From: Ruminococcus sp.
GTDB lineage: Bacteria; Bacillota; Clostridia; Oscillospirales; Ruminococcaceae
NCBI RefSeq assembly: GCF_017549005.1
Contig: NZ_JAFYYT010000001.1
Coordinates: 1 to 64,000, forward strand
Direction of reading: 5' to 3'
DNA: 64,000 nt
In this document: piece by piece, positions 52,358 to 60,667 of the stretch
Position numbering within the stretch: position 1 is the stretch's first letter
Layout of the letters: every line of letters starts with the position of its first letter
Program-made: the position numbers and the translations under genes
Notes under the pieces: generated by a model
What the model saw: only the letters and a program-made list of their open reading frames with translations
What the model was told of the DNA's origin: nothing
The model's database searches: none

Positions 52358-53060
52358 GATTCTCCTCCGTATCAATAATAATCGGCTTATCTACAGTGAT
52401 ACTGTCGGGCATGACAATACAATCGTATGCAAGGAGTTCCACGCCCTCTGCCCGAGCCCTTCTCAGCGCGTCACCTAAGGCTCTGTGCGTCATATCATTG
52501 GGGCGGAACGCCCTTATCTCCTTCATCTGTATCACAAAAAGGATATACGTGCCATATCCTGCTTTATGAGCCCCGATAAGCTCGTTTACGTGTTTGAGCC
52601 CTCTCTCGGTAGGTGCGTCCGGAAACAGCGCTATACCGTTCTGCTCGAGAGTAACTCCCTTGACTTCGAGAAACGAAGTCTTACCATTGTCCGATATCAT
52701 AAAGTCGAAGCGCGAAGCTCCGTATTTGTATTCGCGTCTTATCTCAGCGTTTTTGGAGAAAAGCTCCCCTTTTTTCAGCCATTCCTCCGCAGCAGCATTG
52801 GGTATCTGCGAGTCAATATTGACTAAAAGAGTACTTTTGCCCTCCCGCAGCTTTTCAACTGCCACAAGGTCATATCCTGTCCTACGATGAGGATTGTCCG
52901 ACTTCTCAAGATACACCGTGCAGCCCTTTACAAGAAGCTCCCTGCACCGTCCCGTATTCTTAACATGAACAGTTTCCGCATGACCGTCTATAAGAACATT
53001 CGCTATGAACCTGTTGGGACGGTCAATGAACTCCCCGCGTTTTATATTATGGTACAACAT
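52332..53060 (-). CDS. sfsA: SfsA DNA/RNA nuclease-like protein
   Basis: A 242-aa SfsA family protein: GEFIDRPNRFIANVLIDGHAETVHVKNTGRCRELL is the OB-fold N-terminus, RREYKYGASRFDF and KTSFLEVKGVTLE (nuclease-like E.K) the core, and ALFPDAPTERGLKHVNELI the family motif. Historically named for sugar fermentation stimulation; the family is related to endonucleases. A weak ribosome binding site precedes the ATG; the AraC gene lies 17 bases upstream in the same direction. Confidence 0.9.
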   Translation of the reverse strand: MLYHNIKRGEFIDRPNRFIANVLIDGHAETVHVKNTGRCRELLVKGCTVYLEKSDNPHRRTGYDLVAVEKLREGKSTLLVNIDSQIPNAAAEEWLKKGELFSKNAEIRREYKYGASRFDFMISDNGKTSFLEVKGVTLEQNGIALFPDAPTERGLKHVNELIGAHKAGYGTYILFVIQMKEIRAFRPNDMTHRALGDALRRARAEGVELLAYDCIVMPDSITVDKPIIIDTEENHELETIIM

Positions 53061-53077
53061 GATATATTCCCCGAATA

Positions 53078-53863
53078 TTAATGCATATCTGCATTTGCAT
53101 TATTTTTTCTGTTCTCATTTTCCTCAAGCACTTTAAGATAATGCAGTTCCCTGTATTTTTTGGGAGTTATACCGTTTACCTTCCTGAAAACGCTGATAAA
53201 TGCGCTCTGAGAGGAAAATCCGAGGGCAAGTGATATTTCGAGGCAGGAAAACTCCGAATCAGTAAGCAGATTTTCCGCCGTAGTGACTCTCGCTTTTATA
53301 ATGAACGATTTAATACTCATTCCCGTCTCTTTTGAAAACAGCTTCGACAGATATGAGGGATTGAGCCCCACATGGTCGGCAAGCAGCTTCAGAGTCAGCT
53401 CCTCGTGAAGATGTTCATAGATATAGTCAATACATTTGCGTACATGGAGGGAAATAACGTTTTCCTTTTTCAAAGTTTTCATACGCTCAGCAAAATCCAG
53501 CTGCATTTCAAGAAAAAGGTCGATTATCATCTCAACGTCATTGAGCTTGTCCGCACGCTGTATGTAGATATCGCTGAGAGTGTAGGCCGCGTCGTGTCCG
53601 AGCCCTCCCTCTATGCAGAAACGCGCAACCATAGCCACGGAAGTAACAAAATGATACATTATATTTCTCACAGGATCCTCAGAAAGAGTACCCTTGCCTT
53701 CAAAGAAATTCTTCCTTATCCTAGCAAAATTAGCTTTTACAGCTTCCGTATCACCGGCTCTTACCGATCTGTAAACGTTGAGCTCGCGCTCGAAGGGGCT
53801 TCTCGTAAAACCGTAATTCCGCTGGATATAGAGTCTGTAATTCAGATCACGGTCTGTTTTCAT
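53078..53863 (-). CDS. AraC-family transcriptional regulator
   Basis: A 261-aa protein. The C-terminal ~100 residues are an AraC double helix-turn-helix: CIDYIYEHLHEELTLKLLADHVGLNPSYLSKLFSKETGMSIKSF, then SQSAFISVFRKVNGITPKKYRE. The N-terminal part is a helical sensor-like domain without a known fold. Start at 53863 after AGAGGTG. It is divergent from the MATE gene with 158 bases between, so it may control that exporter. Confidence 0.85.
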   Translation of the reverse strand: MKTDRDLNYRLYIQRNYGFTRSPFERELNVYRSVRAGDTEAVKANFARIRKNFFEGKGTLSEDPVRNIMYHFVTSVAMVARFCIEGGLGHDAAYTLSDIYIQRADKLNDVEMIIDLFLEMQLDFAERMKTLKKENVISLHVRKCIDYIYEHLHEELTLKLLADHVGLNPSYLSKLFSKETGMSIKSFIIKARVTTAENLLTDSEFSCLEISLALGFSSQSAFISVFRKVNGITPKKYRELHYLKVLEENENRKNNANADMH

Positions 53864-54021
53864 AAACTCACCTCTTTTGGCTGATTTTCCCATATTTTGT
53901 TATATTTCTATTATAGCCCATTTTTGACAAAAAAGCAATATTTCTGATATAATTTCTTTCCCAATTTTATTATAATAAACTCAACAAAACCAATATAGCG
54001 ACGTTTTAAGGAGGTGTCTTT

Positions 54022-55386
54022 ATGGCAAAGGCAAATGATCTTACAAACGGAAAGGTCTCCTCACTTATTCTAAAATTCTACTTTCCAATGCTGCTGACAA
54101 ATATGCTCCAGCAGATGTACAATATCGTAGATACTGCCATAGTCGGTAAGGGTCTTGGCGACAACGCCCTCGCTGCCGTAGGAAATATCTCATCACTTAC
54201 TTTCCTTATATTCGGATTCTCAATGGGACTTGCCAACGGTTTTTCAGTAATAACCGCACAGAGCTTCGGCGCAAAGAACTATTCAAAGCTAAGACGCTCT
54301 GTAGCTTCTTCATTTCTGCTCTGCATAATCATAGCGTTAGCGCTGACAGCCCTCAGCACATCATTTTTAAAGCCTGTGCTTCATCTGCTCCGTACAGACG
54401 AAGCGATAATGCATGACGGACTTATCTACGGTTACTGCATTTTCGGTGGACTTATCGCAACTATCGCCTATAATCTCTGCTCATGTATACTGAGAGCGCT
54501 GGGCGACAGCAAAACTCCGTTTATTGCCATTATAATATCTACAACAGTAAATATACTCCTTGACTCATTCTTTATTTTCGTACTGAAAACAGGTGTTGAG
54601 GGAGCTGCCGCAGCAACAATATTCTCACAGATAGTTTCAGCTTTCATATGCTGGCTGAAAATACGCAAAATAGACGTACTCAGCATCAGCAAAGAGGATT
54701 TCCGCGGCAACGGAGCCCTTTATATCGAACTTTTCAAAAACGGTCTCCCAATGGCTCTTATGAACTCCATAACAGCTGTAGGCTGTATGGTTATACAGTA
54801 CTTCGTCAACGGTCTCGGAGTTGCCTATACTACCGTATATTCCGCTTGCAGCAAGTTCATCAATCTCTTTATGCAGCCCGCCTGCACAGCAGGTTTTGCA
54901 ATGTCCGCATTCACAAGTCAGAATTTCGGTGCTAAGAAATACTCCCGTATCCGTGAGGGACTTCACGTCTGTCTTGCTATCGCAACGGTCTCATACATTG
55001 TCCTCGGCTCTGTCATGGTATTCTTCCCTACAAAACTTGCGGGAGTAATGATAAGCGGCGCCGAAACGATAGCCATCTCAAAGACCTATCTCCCCATATG
55101 CGGCATTTGTCTTATCGGAGTTGATTACCTCTTCATATTCAGAAACGGCTGTCAGGGCTTCGGAAAGCCTCTTGTGCCGATGATCTCGGGTATCCTCGAA
55201 ATGGCTCTTAGAGTTGGTGTTATAGCGCTGTTTCTTCCGGTTATCGGCTTCAGGGCTACAGCCTATGCTGAAGCTTCCGCGTGGATAGGCGCAATGATAC
55301 TCAATATGGCGGCATTCGAGCACACGCTGAAAGCCTGTCTTAAAGAGCCTGCCATAAGACACAAAAAAGTCAGCTCCACAGCATGA
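54022..55386 (+). CDS. MATE family efflux transporter
   Basis: A 454-aa membrane protein with 12 hydrophobic segments. The N-terminal repeat starts ILKFYFPMLLTNMLQQMYNIVDTAIVGKGLGDNALAAVG, then NGFSVITAQSFGAKNYSKLRRS; the second repeat has LPMALMNSITAVGCMVIQYFVN and AGFAMSAFTSQNFGAKKYSRI. Exports drugs or metabolites in exchange for H+ or Na+. AAGGAGGTG precedes the ATG. Confidence 0.9.
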   Translation: MAKANDLTNGKVSSLILKFYFPMLLTNMLQQMYNIVDTAIVGKGLGDNALAAVGNISSLTFLIFGFSMGLANGFSVITAQSFGAKNYSKLRRSVASSFLLCIIIALALTALSTSFLKPVLHLLRTDEAIMHDGLIYGYCIFGGLIATIAYNLCSCILRALGDSKTPFIAIIISTTVNILLDSFFIFVLKTGVEGAAAATIFSQIVSAFICWLKIRKIDVLSISKEDFRGNGALYIELFKNGLPMALMNSITAVGCMVIQYFVNGLGVAYTTVYSACSKFINLFMQPACTAGFAMSAFTSQNFGAKKYSRIREGLHVCLAIATVSYIVLGSVMVFFPTKLAGVMISGAETIAISKTYLPICGICLIGVDYLFIFRNGCQGFGKPLVPMISGILEMALRVGVIALFLPVIGFRATAYAEASAWIGAMILNMAAFEHTLKACLKEPAIRHKKVSSTA

Positions 55387-55428
55387 TCCCGACTGATACG
55401 CAGTCGATTATATATCATCCTCACCTCC

Positions 55429-55500
55429 GCTGTCTGCTCTTCTCTCGCAGACAGCACTTTTTTTGCAAAAAAAGCCCTCGGAACTTCCCGAGGGCAAAAA
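55429..55500. terminator. Two stem-loops after the MATE gene
   Basis: CTGTCTGC/GCAGACAG at 55429-55456, then GCCCTCGG/CCCGAGGGC at 55474-55495 followed by A-rich sequence on the plus strand. They can terminate the MATE transcript and the convergent anti-sigma gene. Confidence 0.7.
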
Positions 55501-55571
55501 CTATATTAAAGAAGGGTGTGTTTCATTTTTTCTCTTTGAATCATATTCTATACCTTCAACCACGTTACCGG

Positions 55572-57083
55572 TTATGGTGCGGTCTCATCTGCACTTTCCT
55601 TTTCATCCCCGTCATTTACTAATTGATAGCCACTTAAATCACCGTCAGAAAAGAAATACACTTTTGGACCAGATACGGAATCATCAGATACTTTAATTTT
55701 AAAGCCTTCAAAATTATCAAATCCCAGTGACGGATCAAAGCTTAACGTTGGATTAAAATCAAATTTCGTATCAGATCCGTTCTCCAACGCTGTATCATGG
55801 TGAGTATGCATTATTCCGCTTCCCTTGAGATCACTGTCATGTATTTTGAATGAGATTCCAGTTTCAGCAATAGTGATATTGATAGTCGGATCCCACTGAG
55901 AAGAATAAATCATGAAGTTAAAATTAGGTATATATATCTTCATTGAATTCTTGCATTTCACGGAAACGGGAGTAACGAAATCCCTGCCTTCAGCGCTGTA
56001 TCCGATCTGGAAAGTATTGAGAACATCATCGGCAGCTACACTTTCATAGGAATTATAGGGCTCATAATATCCGAATTTTGTTTCCTCCGAAGACTCGGCA
56101 TCTGCGTCATCGTCAAGGCTTATCTTTATGAACATTGAGCCGTCCTCATCTTCGTCTGTCGGCATAGCACTTGTACCGTCAGTGTACAGCGAGCGTTTCC
56201 AGTCTATTTCATGAGCATTTTCGCCCTTGACGTCATAATAATACTCGGTTTCATCGAAATTCTTGAAGTAAACGACCTTGGAAAGGTTTCTGTTCACGTG
56301 ATCTGCATCCTTGTATATACTATCGTAAATATAAGATGCAGCTGTCAGCTGTGTACCGTTCTCCCCTGTAACTTCCCCGTATCTGTCCGCATAGAAGTTC
56401 TTTTCGATAATATTATCCAGTTCTATATTTGTCATTTGCTCAGCTATCGAAAAAGCTGTAATGCCTTCATCGGAAAAATCCAGAGCTTCGAGGTCCTCTT
56501 TTGTGAACCTGACGTCAGTTTCGGCAGCAGCAATGAAATTGGTATTCTTGTACTCGCCCGTATACTCCACTGCATACATCTGATTTGTCGGAACATCATT
56601 ATATGTCCTCACAAACAGGCGTACTCTCGCGTCCGTGTCGTCATTGCCCGCCCTGAACGGACACTTGCATAAAGGATTATACATTATATTATATTTGGCA
56701 TAATCGCTGAGCGCCATATCGTATACCTTGTAGGTGTTTATCTCTGTCTCGTCTTCGATCTCCCTGATAATCGAGCGGAACTCCGAATTATTGTTCTCAT
56801 TCACATTCGCAAGGAAGCTCTGAAACGCTGAGGTTCGCGGTATAACAGCCAAACAGGCCACAACTGCCGCCGCAGCTGCTACGATCTTCATCACAGGTGT
56901 GACTCTGAATCTGCCCGAAACGTTCTCAACATCGCTTACTACCATTTCATAATCCGTCTCTGACTCGGGAAAAGCCTGCGCTGTTATCTTATCGAAACAG
57001 TTAACGCCTGCCGAAAGACTGTTCATTTTATTTCTGAGCTCTTTTTCAAACTCAGGATCTATTCTTATATCGTCATTTTTCAT
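55572..57083 (-). CDS. Putative anti-sigma / membrane partner of ECF sigma
   Basis: A 503-aa protein: about 60 cytoplasmic residues (IDPEFEKELRNKMNSLSAG...), one transmembrane helix at about 63-82 (VMKIVAAAAAVVACLAVIP), and a ~400-residue extracytoplasmic region of unknown fold with many acidic residues. Its ATG overlaps the sigma stop by 4 bases (ATGA). It probably is the cognate anti-sigma factor or sensor. Confidence 0.65.
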   Translation of the reverse strand: MKNDDIRIDPEFEKELRNKMNSLSAGVNCFDKITAQAFPESETDYEMVVSDVENVSGRFRVTPVMKIVAAAAAVVACLAVIPRTSAFQSFLANVNENNNSEFRSIIREIEDETEINTYKVYDMALSDYAKYNIMYNPLCKCPFRAGNDDTDARVRLFVRTYNDVPTNQMYAVEYTGEYKNTNFIAAAETDVRFTKEDLEALDFSDEGITAFSIAEQMTNIELDNIIEKNFYADRYGEVTGENGTQLTAASYIYDSIYKDADHVNRNLSKVVYFKNFDETEYYYDVKGENAHEIDWKRSLYTDGTSAMPTDEDEDGSMFIKISLDDDADAESSEETKFGYYEPYNSYESVAADDVLNTFQIGYSAEGRDFVTPVSVKCKNSMKIYIPNFNFMIYSSQWDPTINITIAETGISFKIHDSDLKGSGIMHTHHDTALENGSDTKFDFNPTLSFDPSLGFDNFEGFKIKVSDDSVSGPKVYFFSDGDLSGYQLVNDGDEKESADETAP

Positions 57084-57673
57084 TCATTGTCACCTGCCTT
57101 TACCTTTAAAATGGCAATTGCCTTCTGGTATCTTGATTTTACCGTTGATTCGGGACACTTCATGACCTTTGCTATCTGCTTGAATGTCATATCCGCACAG
57201 CATTTAAGGACCACCGTCTGCCTTTGCTTGTCATTCAGCTCTTTCAAAAGCTGATTTATGTAAATACTGTCTTCCACAGTCCTTTCGTCATCGCCGTAGT
57301 TCTGAATAATATCGTTTGCCACCTCTCGTTTGAATCTACGGCGATATTCCAGCGCAACATTGCGGGCTACAGTGAGAATGAAGCCTTTTCCGTCACCCTT
57401 TGAGGCAGAAAAGCGCTTTATCCGCGTCAGCCTAACGAAAGTTTCCGCAACGCAGTCCTCGGAAAGATGATAGTCCTGAGTTATACTGTAAGCCACTGCA
57501 AAAACGCTGTCCTTAAACATAAGGTAAAGCTTTTCAAGACATTCCTTGGATCTTGTACAATCGATTATGAGCTGATTAACGGAACTCTCCGAATCATCTT
57601 TATTCCTTTTCTGAGTAAAAACTGTTATAATTTGTCCGTCACCTCCGCCGAGGGTCTTTATATCGGCTTCCAC
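57080..57673 (-). CDS. ECF-type RNA polymerase sigma factor
   Basis: A 197-aa protein: region 2 (HLSEDCVAETFVRLTRIKRF...GFILTVARNVALEYRRR) and region 4 (LNDKQRQTVVLKCCADMTFKQIAKVMKCPESTVKSRYQKAIAILK). An N-terminal extension of about 30 residues precedes region 2. GTG start with GGAAG upstream. Third ECF pair in this window. Confidence 0.9.
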   Translation of the reverse strand: MEADIKTLGGGDGQIITVFTQKRNKDDSESSVNQLIIDCTRSKECLEKLYLMFKDSVFAVAYSITQDYHLSEDCVAETFVRLTRIKRFSASKGDGKGFILTVARNVALEYRRRFKREVANDIIQNYGDDERTVEDSIYINQLLKELNDKQRQTVVLKCCADMTFKQIAKVMKCPESTVKSRYQKAIAILKVKAGDNE

Positions 57674-57779
57674 TTTCTCACTTCCTTTGAATTATTAAGC
57701 ATTCACAGCTTTATAAAGCGTATAACTCTTATCATTTTGAAAGCTTTCATAAATAAGTGATTTCTGAAGCCGAAAAAGA

Positions 57780-58205
57780 CGAAAATATCTGAAAAAATTT
57801 TTGAGAAATTTTTTATAACCTGTTAAGCTTACTATCAACATCAGAAATCATATTTTCGGTCGATGTCAGGCATTCTTCTGACAGCCGCCCTCAGATATGC
57901 CGTTCTGACGTAATAAAGCTCTATTGCAACAATTATAGCATATTTGTACCTTTTAATCAAATATAATCTGCATTATAAAAGTATTGCCCTAACACATATA
58001 TTTATAATATAATGAAAACAGTTCTGCGAATATAGATACGGAATGGTACTAATAATATGTAATAATTCTTACCGCTCTATGAATAATCTATGTTTTTACT
58101 ATATTCTTTCAATATGTGTAATGTTATTTCAACATATTGTTGAAATCTGTGTTAAAAGTAACGCTCCCCGTCATGTGTGGTACGCATAGAGAAGTATATG
58201 TGAGA
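57780..58205. other. Gene-free AT-rich stretch
   Basis: No gene seen between the ECF sigma promoter region and the palindromic repeat at 58211. AT-rich and without clear hairpins. Confidence 0.5.
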
Positions 58206-58210
58206 ATTTA

Positions 58211-58412
58211 TTGAGGAAAACCCTTTTGAAAAAGGGTTCTTCCTCAAACTCCTTTCCTAAAACTTCCAGCTTAAATTTTTCCAAACAGGACGCCCAACGA
58301 AAACTAACGCCCTCTATAACTCTTACAGGGGGCGTCCTGTTTGGAAAAATTTGGGATAAAAGTCTTTGGAAGGGGGGGCGGGGGAAAACCTTTCCTCAGA
58401 AAGGTTTCCCCC
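58211..58412. repeat. Long palindromic element, MITE-like
   Basis: A 23-bp perfect inverted repeat (58273-58295 with 58330-58352) sits inside two further hairpins: 58211-58247 (AACCC..GGGTT) and 58380-58412 (GGGGG..CCCCC, arms AACCTTTC/GAAAGGTT). The outer arms also show imperfect symmetry. No transposase; it looks like a non-autonomous or REP-type repeat downstream of the GTPase gene. Confidence 0.6.
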
Positions 58413-58469
58413 GATAAGTCCCATATATACGTCTTTACTAGTATCACACATAAGGGAGCGCATTTTTTA

Positions 58470-59426
58470 TCAATAGAAAGTTGCCACAGGCTGCTCGGGA
58501 GCTTCCGCAGGTTCAATGCCCCTTACAAGGAGCAGCGGCCCCTTTCCGCGGTAGAGCTTATGCTTCTGAACGCTTATTTTTCCTGTAACAGTCACCCATG
58601 ACTTATTTGCAGGCTCGTTTCCGTCATCGACCTGAGCCGCAAGCCAGCAGTACTGTATATCTTCAACACAGCAGGTCATGATATGGCGGCCGACTGCAAA
58701 GGTATTCGCAGGGAACTTCTCGTTTTTCGCTGTAAGAGCCTTGAAAGTCATGGTCTTACCGTCATATTTGAACGGATCGTCCATAATATCCCTGTACCAC
58801 AGAGCAAAGTCCTTGTCCTCGATAGTTATCTCGTCTGCCTCCACGTCAAACGGGAGGGGATCCTCGATATCATCGTATGCAACTCGTCCGTCAGTGTATT
58901 CGTAAACTATCTCAGCGCTTCTGCTGACGCCTCTTACCACCTTATGATACTCATTCGGGTCAAATTTTTCATTAAAGCGGTTGAAAATGACCATTTCAGC
59001 CACATTGAGCTTGTCAACCACAAGACTTCTCATGTTAGCGTTATAGTTATTGAAAGTCGTAGCGTCAACGAAGAACATTGTCTGCGCTATTGTCGTATCA
59101 TCAGGCATAGCCTTATAGAAATCGTCCATTAGCCACATTCCGTTATACTCGCAGACAATACGTTCAGCGCCGCTCTCTTTAAGAAGCTTTGTGAAGTTCT
59201 CCATTGTGAACTCGGACTTGTCCTCTATGACGTGAGTTATGATATTCTTCTTTGGCATACGTGAGATATCGTACTCCTCAACGCCCTCCTCGCATATCAG
59301 CAGGAGCGTTTTTTCACCCTTGTTGAAACGCTTGTCCTCGAGAGTTTCCTGTATGAACTTGGTCTTTCCCGCTTCCAGAAAGCCGAGAAAAAGGTATATC
59401 GGAATTACATCATTCTGATCAGGCAC
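58470..59426 (-). CDS. G3E GTPase fused to a DUF1980/TIGR03943-like domain
   Basis: A 318-aa protein with Walker A GFLEAGKTKFIQ and a CobW/YjiA-type GTPase core (FVDATTFNNYNANM, VIFNRFNEKF with the N-base contact). From about 200 the C-terminal part (FKYDGKTMTFKALT, AVGRHIMTCCVEDIQYCWLAAQVD, WVTVTGKI) matches the TIGR03943/DUF1980 pattern, with a Cys pair. GTG start at 59426 after AAAGGAG. It is 18 bases downstream of a His-rich G3E GTPase, so a metal-handling pair is likely. Confidence 0.75.
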   Translation of the reverse strand: MPDQNDVIPIYLFLGFLEAGKTKFIQETLEDKRFNKGEKTLLLICEEGVEEYDISRMPKKNIITHVIEDKSEFTMENFTKLLKESGAERIVCEYNGMWLMDDFYKAMPDDTTIAQTMFFVDATTFNNYNANMRSLVVDKLNVAEMVIFNRFNEKFDPNEYHKVVRGVSRSAEIVYEYTDGRVAYDDIEDPLPFDVEADEITIEDKDFALWYRDIMDDPFKYDGKTMTFKALTAKNEKFPANTFAVGRHIMTCCVEDIQYCWLAAQVDDGNEPANKSWVTVTGKISVQKHKLYRGKGPLLLVRGIEPAEAPEQPVATFY

Positions 59427-59444
59427 GGTAAAAGCTCCTTTCGA

Positions 59445-60548
59445 TCAAGCCTTGAAAAGCTCGGCAATAGCATCCTCGTTTATCTTTGAACCGATAACGC
59501 AGAGCCTGCCGATAGTGCTCGCGCTTCCTGTACGGACATCGGGCACTCCGGGTACATAGTCATAGTGTATCCACTTGCCGTCAGTACCGGCAACGATACC
59601 CTTTGCACGGAGTATCATGCCGTATTTTTCTTCATTGCCAAGCGCTTCAAGAGCGGACTGTATCTCCTCAGGGGTATAAGCTCTTGTAGTCTCTCTGCCC
59701 CAGCTTGTGAAGACCTCATCTGCATGGTGATGATGGTGATGTTCGTGATCATGATTGTGACAGCCGCAGGTGCAGTCCGGACCATGGTCGTGGTGATGTT
59801 CATGTTCATCATCATGATCGTGGTGGTGATGATGTTCATGTTCTTCATCATGATCGTGGTGATGATGATGTTCATGCTCTTCATCATGTTCATGGTGATG
59901 ATGATCATGATGTGCAGCCTCCTCAAGAAGCTCTTTAAGCTCGTCATCAAGAGTATTTTTCTGTGTCATTGCGTCAACAAGCTGCTTTCCTGTGAGCTCG
60001 TCCCACTCGGTAGTAACGATAGGGGCGGCAGGATTCTTCTCACGGAGACTCTTTACGCAGTCATCAAGCTTATCCTGTGAAAGACCGCTTGTATGGCTGA
60101 GAATCAGGCAGCTCGCGTAAGTTATCTGATTATCGAAGAACTCGCCGAAATTCTTCATGTACATCTTGTACTTCTTGGCGTCAACAACAGTTGTAAAACC
60201 GTCAAGCTCAACATCATGAGCGTTTATGTTCTGGACTGCGCGGATAACGTCGCTGAGCTTACCAACGCCCGAGGGTTCGATAAGGATACGGTCGGGAGCA
60301 TAATCAGCGAGGACCTTTTCAAGAGCCTTGCCGAAGTCTCCGACCAAGCTGCAGCAGATACAGCCGGAGTTCATTTCGGTTATCTCAACGCCTGCGTCCT
60401 GCAGAAAACCGCCGTCAATACCGATCTGACCGAATTCATTTTCGATAAGGACGAGCTTTTCGCCCTTGTAGCCCTCCTGAATGAGCTTCTTTATAAGAGT
60501 GGTCTTTCCGGCACCGAGAAAGCCCGAGAAAATAGTGATCTTTGTCAT
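59445..60548 (-). CDS. G3E-family metallochaperone GTPase with His-rich loop
   Basis: A 367-aa CobW/ZigA-type GTPase: Walker A GFLGAGKTT, the metal motif CICCSL in switch I, ILIEPSGVGK, TVVDAKKYKM, and LILSHTSGLSQDK in place of NKxD. At about 213-275 is an unusual run of His/Asp/Glu repeats (HDEEHEHHHHHDHD type, repeated), plus CTCGC; the C-terminal CobW_C domain follows (FTSWGRETTRAYTPEEI). It delivers or buffers Zn, Ni or Co. Its promoter has a Fur/Zur-like palindrome. Confidence 0.85.
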   Translation of the reverse strand: MTKITIFSGFLGAGKTTLIKKLIQEGYKGEKLVLIENEFGQIGIDGGFLQDAGVEITEMNSGCICCSLVGDFGKALEKVLADYAPDRILIEPSGVGKLSDVIRAVQNINAHDVELDGFTTVVDAKKYKMYMKNFGEFFDNQITYASCLILSHTSGLSQDKLDDCVKSLREKNPAAPIVTTEWDELTGKQLVDAMTQKNTLDDELKELLEEAAHHDHHHHEHDEEHEHHHHHDHDEEHEHHHHHDHDDEHEHHHDHGPDCTCGCHNHDHEHHHHHHADEVFTSWGRETTRAYTPEEIQSALEALGNEEKYGMILRAKGIVAGTDGKWIHYDYVPGVPDVRTGSASTIGRLCVIGSKINEDAIAELFKA

Positions 60549-60587
60549 GTGAACAACACTTCTTTCATAAATTTTGATTCAAAGAAT

Positions 60588-60616
60588 ATTATATCACATT
60601 GATAATAATAAATCAA
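60588..60616 (-). promoter_or_regulatory. Promoter with Fur/Zur-like operator
   Basis: Leftward TTGATT (60616-60611), 17-bp spacer, TATAAT (60593-60588). TGATAATAATAAATCA at 60600-60615 resembles Fur/Zur boxes (TGATAAT-ATTATCA) and overlaps the -35 and spacer. Confidence 0.55.
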
Positions 60617-60637
60617 GCCCTGTATGGACATAAAAAC

Positions 60638-60659
60638 GGCTGCCTGATCACAGGCAGCC
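60638..60659 (-). terminator. Terminator of the EF-G-like gene
   Basis: GGCTGCCTG-ATCA-CAGGCAGCC directly past the leftward stop codon at 60668. Confidence 0.8.
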
Positions 60660-60667
60660 ATATATTA

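Noticed and set aside
59565..60080. Long plus-strand frame opposite the His-rich GTPase
   Set aside because: Met/Ile/Val-rich translation is the antisense of CAT/CAC His codons; no ribosome binding site.
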